Below, one piece after another: positions 58,119 through 64,000 of a stretch of 64,000 nt of DNA; positions within the stretch are counted from its first letter, which is position 1; each line of letters starts with the position of its first letter. The stretch spans positions 48,045,276-48,109,275 of the forward strand of contig NC_012876.2 of NCBI RefSeq assembly GCF_000003195.3, given 5' to 3'. A program made the translations under genes and the position numbers. The notes under the pieces were generated by a model. It was not told where the DNA came from and did no database searches. It saw nothing but the letters and a program-made list of their open reading frames with translations. This DNA comes from Sorghum bicolor (Eukaryota; Streptophyta; Magnoliopsida; Poales; Poaceae).

Positions 58119-58927
58119 AAGGTTTAGCGAGTTACTGTTCATAAGCACGTTCTAAACTAAATCTAAACCGGTTTAATAAAAGATTTTATTAATTAATAAT
58201 GATCAAGGAGTTAAGCTAAGTTTTGGAAAACTATCTTGTGTGCCATGGTCATATCCTTTATGCCCAGTTAAGGACTCTAAGGTGGCTAGTTAAGTACTGA
58301 CTTGGGGGTTAATGCATCATATTTCTATTTCGTCGCTCATACGGCGTGCAATAGTATGAGTGCCATTCATTTGAGTGGTAATGTATGGATCCATTTTTCC
58401 TCTACGCCATGGTAAGTGGGAGCTGTGAGAGCATGATCGGATACACTGCCGGTCTAGGGGAGTGTTGTTAGGTGCTGTGTCATGCACACATGTTTTGGTG
58501 TGTTTTGGGAACAGTACCGCATGTTGGGAATTCCGTCCTGAGAGGCGATGCCGTCATTAGGGCGATGATGTGGGTAGTGACACGTCATATGCATGGACGG
58601 GTGTCTGTGTATGTGGGGTGTATAGTTTTAAAATTCTTGTTCTGCACGATCATACTGTGGGTGGGCTGAAATGAGTTTTCTGCAGGTACGCTAACCACGT
58701 TCTCGCTTAGAGCGCTAGCTACGTTATGAGAGAACGTTGTGTGCCACCGCATATATCGCTTAGTGCTAACTTCTGTTCCTTAAGTTTGTGAGATCGTAAG
58801 TTCGTGCATGCATCATATTCATTTCACATCATTGCTCGCTTTCCCCCTTAATTTAATCTGTCCCAATTCTAAATAAAGTAATTAAAGATAATCCTCGCTC
58901 TTACCCAAGGTATTCCATTTGCAGCAA
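58119..58927 (+). other. Leader of element C
   Basis: No convincing ORF. It ends in a pyrimidine-containing attccatttgcag (58912-58924) that could act as a 3' splice site 3 nt before the ATG of the next ORF. Confidence 0.5.
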
Positions 58928-59221
58928 ATGGCGCGCACTAGGCTCACCGCTCGCAAGTCCACTGGTGGGCGGGCCCCTCGCCATCCGTTGGCAGCTAGGA
59001 GCTCTCGACATAAGAGCAAGTTCCTGGAGGAGTTTGGGATGCCCACTTTGCTTTGGAGGGTGCTCAGTTCGATGGGGTATCCTGAAGGAAGGGAGCCTCG
59101 CTACTATTGGGATAAGGAGCCGCTTGGTGACGAGACACTGGTGGGGATCGAGGCAGTTGTCCCTACCAGTGGAGGTGACCCCGCCTGGGGCGGCTGGGTG
59201 TACGAGTCCCGAGGTGCCACG
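58928..59221 (+). CDS. First ORF of element C with histone-H3-like N terminus, truncated
   Basis: The ATG at 58928 is chosen because it has a good context (caaATGg) and because the protein then begins exactly like a histone H3 tail: after the initiator Met, ARTRLTARKSTGGRAPR against H3 ARTKQTARKSTGGKAPR. The Arg-2, Thr-3, Arg-8, Lys-9, Ser-10, Gly-12 and Gly-13 positions are kept; Lys-4 and Lys-14 are Arg. The likeness fades after about 21 residues. The remaining 75 or so residues (FGMPTLLWRVLSSMGYPEG...) are Trp/Gly-rich, globular in character, and not recognised; there is no histone fold. Sequence from 59222 is element D's LTR, so the real protein was longer. It sits where gag should start, so it may be a gag N-terminal fusion or a separate pre-gag protein. 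Confidence 0.7.
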
Positions 59222-59602
59222 TGTGGCAGAACCTCCTGAATTAAGTGGCCCACATGCACCCATCATTGTCTCCAAGACTTGTGATCGGCATGCACGAGTT
59301 CCAAATGACTCAAGAAGTCTGTCGGGTGCCCTCGGAGGACCCCGAATCATCCACATTTTATCTCATACAGGATCAACATGGAGTTACCACAACATTACAA
59401 CATTTGTTACAAAAATAACTTACATCAGAGTGCGGAAGATTTATAACTCAACTTACAACATATGATGGAATATAAACAACTAAATTTCCAAAATGTGTGT
59501 AGAGTAGCGGAAGCATCCTTGGTGAAGCTTCTAAGGTAGGAGAGGTGGATAATTCATGTCGCGCCCACCGACATGACCTCCATTAGCAGACTAAGTCAGC
59601 AC

Positions 59603-59654
59603 CTGCAACAGGGGTTATAAAACCCTGAGTACAAAAGTACTCAACAAGACTTAC
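59603..59654 (-). other. Candidate mini-intron with hairpin, LTR D
   Basis: On the minus strand GGTAAGTC, hairpin TGAGTAC-TTTT-GTACTCA (59626-59643), TGTTGCAG. 52 nt. Confidence 0.38.
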
Positions 59655-60034
59655 CCGATGAGAAAAGAGGAGAACTTAGGGATGCAGGCTTAGGGTAGAC
59701 AAGGGGTGGCTGAGCAAGGAGCCAAAGTGTTTTGCGTAAAAAGCTTACTAATAGTGCATCCTTATTTTCAAGTTTTACCCACGAATTCCTCCCTCGCAGA
59801 GGCCGAGGAGTTCGAGGATAGTCTAACTGGTTGTTCCCCACAGACGAATCCGTGAGTTCCTAGTCCTATCATAAAGTATTATTTATCGATGGCCATAGCT
59901 TCATGTCGCTATGAGTCCGGGAATTGGGATCCGAACCTCATGGGACATTTCCCCTTTCTCATGTTATCATTCAGTTGCATATTTAACTACGATGAGGGTC
60001 GAAGGAATTGAGTCTCCCAATCGGGGAGCAACGA

Positions 60035-60063
60035 CGATTCGAATCGCTTAGCAATCCAGCTGG
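60035..60063. promoter_or_regulatory. Palindrome pair, LTR D
   Basis: CGATTCGAATCG (60035-60046) and CCAGCTGG (60056-60063), 9 nt apart. Confidence 0.55.
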
Positions 60064-63000
60064 AGTTCCTAACCACCCGACATATGTAGAACCAAATCTT
60101 GCATATGTCAACCCAAATCAAGCTCTCCCCAAATCTGACCAGGTTCGCGGCACCCGAGAGCACAGTACTCCACCATCCTACAGCCGATCTAGATGTTTTC
60201 CGGTCATCTCAGATCCGTAAGGTGGGTACACACTACTCTCGCCATCTTTCCACTCCCAGTGCGCGAGTAGCTGTTCGCGTCGAGGGATCACAAGACTGGG
60301 CTTACCGAGGGCAGGCGGTTAGTACTATAAATTCTCAACCCAGCAGGCCATCAACGGAACGGTCCTTAATCGACACAGTCGGAGACACTACTTTAAGACT
60401 CCATTCTTAGAGCAAGTCCACCGACCGGTCTCAAATTAAAACATCATTGATCATAAGTGTATCCCACAACAACCCTTCAAACTTTCTTGTTTAAAAACCT
60501 ATCTAGTAGCAGGGCTAAGCATCGCTACGCAGTTTTAAAATAAACAGGTGTCAAGGACAGGATAACAGATATCAAGGTAGTAAATGCAGCAAGTAGGTTA
60601 ACCCAATTCTTAACTACATAATGCAGCATTTTCAATTTACAAGTGATAAAAGATTCAAAACATTCAAGGAGGGGTTAATGCATCCGGGGCTTGCCTTGGC
60701 CGGAAGGGAAGTCCGACAACTCAGCAAAACCAGATGGATCCACAAACTCGGAAGCAACCCACTGAGGATCAGATTCCTCCGGAGCGTAGTCTACACGTAG
60801 AAGTGCATATGCATGATCAATGAGATGCTCATGACATGATAAAGACAGGTTACATGTTCTTGGATGATAACAACAAACATAACTACCTCGAGTGCAACTT
60901 ACCTTCATGGTATAGAAACAAACTAATCTAGCTATCAAAGCATAGATTACTACTAAACAAATTTTATCATCTTCATTAAGCAAGGTTGTAAAGATCTCAT
61001 GCCAAGTAACCACTAGTTGTCAATCAATCCCAAAGATCAATCAAAATCTAAAATGATTAGGCTTTCTATTTATCTTAATCAGTTCTTAATTAAATATTAA
61101 TGGCAATAATTAAGTATAACATCAAACAATAATTAAATGCCAAAGGTCATTAACCTTAATGACCTCAGGTCATCACACAATCCCAAAAGCACTCAAATTC
61201 TAATTTGGAAATTAAGCTAATCATTATTTAAGTAAAGGCTAGCTAAAAACAATCAACTCTATTTGCACACATAACCAGGACAGCAGCATATATGCAACTT
61301 TATTCAACCATAATTAGAGATCCAAGCATCCAATAAAGGTGATATTAGACTTTCTGGGAAGCTTAGATAATTTTCTACAACTTTGTTATTATCTTCGAGA
61401 ACTGATTTAATAGATAAAATGGCCAAACAGTATGAATAAACAATTCTGTCCAGACGTTAGACAGAATCAGACCTTAAGCTTCATAGATCTATAACCAGAG
61501 TTCTAGATCACCAAAATTCATGATCCATAACATTTTGGAAATCTTATGAAAATTAATACAATTCATCTTTTATCATGAAAGCATGATTCAAAAGTTTAGT
61601 AGGTCGAAATTGCACAACTACAGAAACTGATCCAGGATTTGACAGAAAGAAACCATTTCTGAAACTTAAATTTAAACAGGCATAACTCAGAAACTATAGA
61701 GCCAAATGCCACCAAAATTTAACACCAGCTAGATACATGAATTCTATACAACTTTGTTATAGACAAGTTTCATATCCAACATTATTTACCTAGAGCAATT
61801 CATAATGCTCCAGAAATTGTCGAGAAACCACTAACATTTGAATTATAGAGAAATCATATTTCATTTATGTTCCAAACTTGAACCTGGGCAAAACCCAGCT
61901 CACCAACAGTTGAAATACATCAAAGGGATACTAGAAAACATCATGGCCATCCCTAAATAAATACCTTTCATGTCTTTATTTATTTATTTAGATAAATAGA
62001 CAAAATAATAACCATATATCAAAAGTACACAGTAAATTCTGAGAAAACTACAGCAGCTCATATATGTTCTCCAAAGTCTACTGTATAAATTTCATGCCAT
62101 TTGGATAAGTATAGCAATTTCCATGAAAAAGATAAATTTCCATCACAAGGAAGCATGTAACGGCAAGATAAATAAGAAACTCAACAATTTATACAAACAC
62201 ATAGCTAAATTATGTATCTATATGTTATAACAACCTCATATAAATGCAGAGGAACTGTATTTTATATTTATTCATTTTTAGTTTAATTGTAAACTATTTA
62301 ATAAGCACTATACAAGATAAATTAATAACTTAATCATATGTCATCCAATGAATCTAAAAACTTAACCACAGCACATACACATAATCATTAGTCTACCATA
62401 AAAGTTGCATCTTAAAAGAAGCTATACAGCAATAGATATGAATTTCTTCCTTTTAAGCATAATTAAAAGACATAAATCATAACCAATTATTTTACTACAA
62501 AACATGGTCAGTTTCATATTTTTAATAAAAACTAGACATTTCAAGGAGCACAACAAAATTTGGTTCACCAAAATTGGAGCTACCAAACTCTAGATATGAA
62601 TTTTCAAAGATTCAACAAAACATCTACAAACAAGTCCTTATAGCACTATTCACCTGAGTCACGGTCTATGCAATTAGACCCCTGGAGAACTTCAAATTGT
62701 CGCGCGAAGTCCCTGGTCGCGAACTGGAAACAGAGCAGCTCGTCGGAGATCGCAGTTTTCGGCGTTGGAGTGCTCGTCGGCGGCAGTGGAGCAGCGGGGG
62801 AGTTCACCTAGACTCACGCACACCCTCTGGTTCCCTCTACTTGGCCACAGGTGGTCTGTGGAGGCATGGCCACGTGAACAGCGACACCGGCGGAACTCTG
62901 GACGGGGCTTAGGGGAAAACGTGGCGCTCCGGCTGCCGGGAAGGCGAGGAGAAGAGTTGGGGAGCATCGGGGACTCAGCACGACTTCGTCAAGCTGCTCA

Positions 63001-64000
63001 GAAGTGGTGGAGAAGCACAGAGGAGGGCTGACCACGGTGGCGGGTGGCAGCGGCGTTTCTGCCGGCTCCGGAGAGAAAGAAAACCGGTCAGGGAATTGGA
63101 GATGGTGGAGGATGCCTTCAACTCGTCCATATCACGGTGACTTCAACCAAGCAGGCAGCTGCGTGTCAGCCATGCTCGAGGTGACGTGGGGAAGCAACGC
63201 CACCGAGCAGGGTCGCCGTGCCCTGCTCCCATTGGTGATGTACTGTAGCATTCTTATCCTCCCCTTTTCTATTTCTAAAATTACTTTTTATTTTGTATAA
63301 AAACTCAAAAATCTACCAAAGCAAGAAATGTGCAGCACAAAATTGCCTACAACATTCATTTAAGACTCAAATTCAGATTTCGAAAGGAAGGTGATGAATT
63401 TAATCAAAACAGTTTGAATTTCAAATCTCAAATTGGGGAAATTCCAATTTTGAAATGGGGCAGATTAGAAATTCTAAAATTACTTTTGATTTTTCTCAAC
63501 AACTTGAAAAACTCCCAACATGAAAGTTGTTCAACTTTTTGAGCCCTACAACTTTCATGTTGACCATTTTTTAAAATTCCAAATAGATTTTGAATTGGAG
63601 ATTCAAATTAGAAAAGGGGACACTTTCCGGAAATCTGTATTTTCAAAATTACTTTGAATTTTGCATTGAAACTTCAAAAACTCAAAACACCAAAGCTGTA
63701 CATCTTGACAAGATCTCCAACTTTGCTTTTGAACACAACTTCAAATTTTGCTTGGTTTTTGAATTACATAAAAGGGGGCAAATCAGGGTTTTAAAATTAG
63801 GGTTTCCCCCCTTAAGCTCTCGGAAACTTTTCACACTAGGGTTTTAAATACCAACACAAGCATCCATACACAAAATAAGCACACTTTAATTCCTAAACAC
63901 ATTCAGCCAAATTAAACTTATTTTAAGTTGATGCATCATGATGTGCTTAACAAATATGCTTTGCAATGCTTATGATGACATGATCCAGTTTTAGTGTTCG

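Larger units (their letters stand above)
54189..59221 (+). mobile_element. Chromovirus-like element C, 5' part only
   Basis: 5' LTR (54189-58104), primer site, leader and the start of its first ORF are on the plus strand, inserted in the LTR of B'. It is cut at 59222 by element D, so most of its genes and its 3' LTR are not in the window. Confidence 0.82.
59222..64000 (-). repeat. 3' LTR of element D, runs off the window
   Basis: Starts TGTGGCAGAACC on the plus strand, like the TGTAACAGAACC starts of B and B', right inside element C's ORF. It is mostly AT-rich and non-coding, with a GC-rich island at about 62690-63250. It shares the palindrome pair and candidate mini-intron with the other long LTRs but is otherwise a different family. 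At more than 4.7 kb it is the longest LTR here. The ORFs in it match no known protein. Confidence 0.75.

Noticed and set aside
58919..58927. Start of the H3-like ORF at 58919
   Set aside because: That codon is TTG. The first ATG is at 58928, and it gives the exact H3-like N terminus.

Overview
The window is a plant nuclear intergenic region, most likely from a grass. It is made almost entirely of nested LTR retrotransposons of the Ty3/gypsy superfamily. I see no ordinary host gene, tRNA, rRNA or CRISPR array. The grass assignment is an inference from the families present: Athila-like elements with a tRNA-Asp primer site, a Tat-lineage element with an antisense plant-mobile-domain gene, and Tekay/Del-like chromoviruses with 3-5 kb LTRs and GC-rich leader islands. 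Two 100-N scaffold gaps are each flanked by exact duplicated sequence and look like unmerged contig overlaps.

Layout, left to right. 1-1861 is the 3' end and LTR of an Athila-type element (Z), inserted in the 5' LTR of an older gag-protease element (A; LTR remnant 1862-2552, primer site 2561, gag 2926-4050, two tandem protease domains 12373-13868). A is split by a complete minus-strand Athila copy at 4051-12367 (target duplication AATCA). A's 3' end is cut by a chromovirus whose 5' LTR is 14504-17231. That element's leader is cut at 18882 by a minus-strand Tat element (3' LTR 18882-19610, integrase 43617-44838). The Tat element carries a plus-strand, intron-containing plant-mobile-domain gene, into which three Athila-family sequences inserted: a young non-autonomous element at 21289-31750 (duplication GTCTT, LTRs about 1% different), a 5'-truncated solo LTR at 33565-34881, and a complete but decayed Athila copy at 35069-43328 (duplication AAATG). 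The Tat element is cut at 44839 by minus-strand chromovirus B (LTR 44839-49362, pol 49385-52790). B is cut at 52791 by the LTR of a second minus-strand chromovirus (B'). B' is cut at 54189 by plus-strand chromovirus C, and C is cut at 59222 by minus-strand element D, whose LTR runs off the window. The right half is therefore a series of insertions that open and do not close in the window.

No element here has an intact set of genes. The autonomous-type copies carry stops and frameshifts, and the youngest element is non-autonomous: it has Athila LTRs, primer site and polypurine tract, but gag is replaced and pol is absent.

The most striking observation is the first ORF of element C (58928-59221). 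Its N terminus closely resembles the histone H3 tail, including the ARKS context of lysine 9. Other signals worth checking are a tandem protease pair in the gag-protease elements, a G/C hairpin with compensatory changes downstream of coding sequence in four elements, two palindromes conserved at fixed spacing in four chromovirus LTRs together with a nearby hairpin inside a candidate mini-intron, and the spliced antisense gene in the Tat element.
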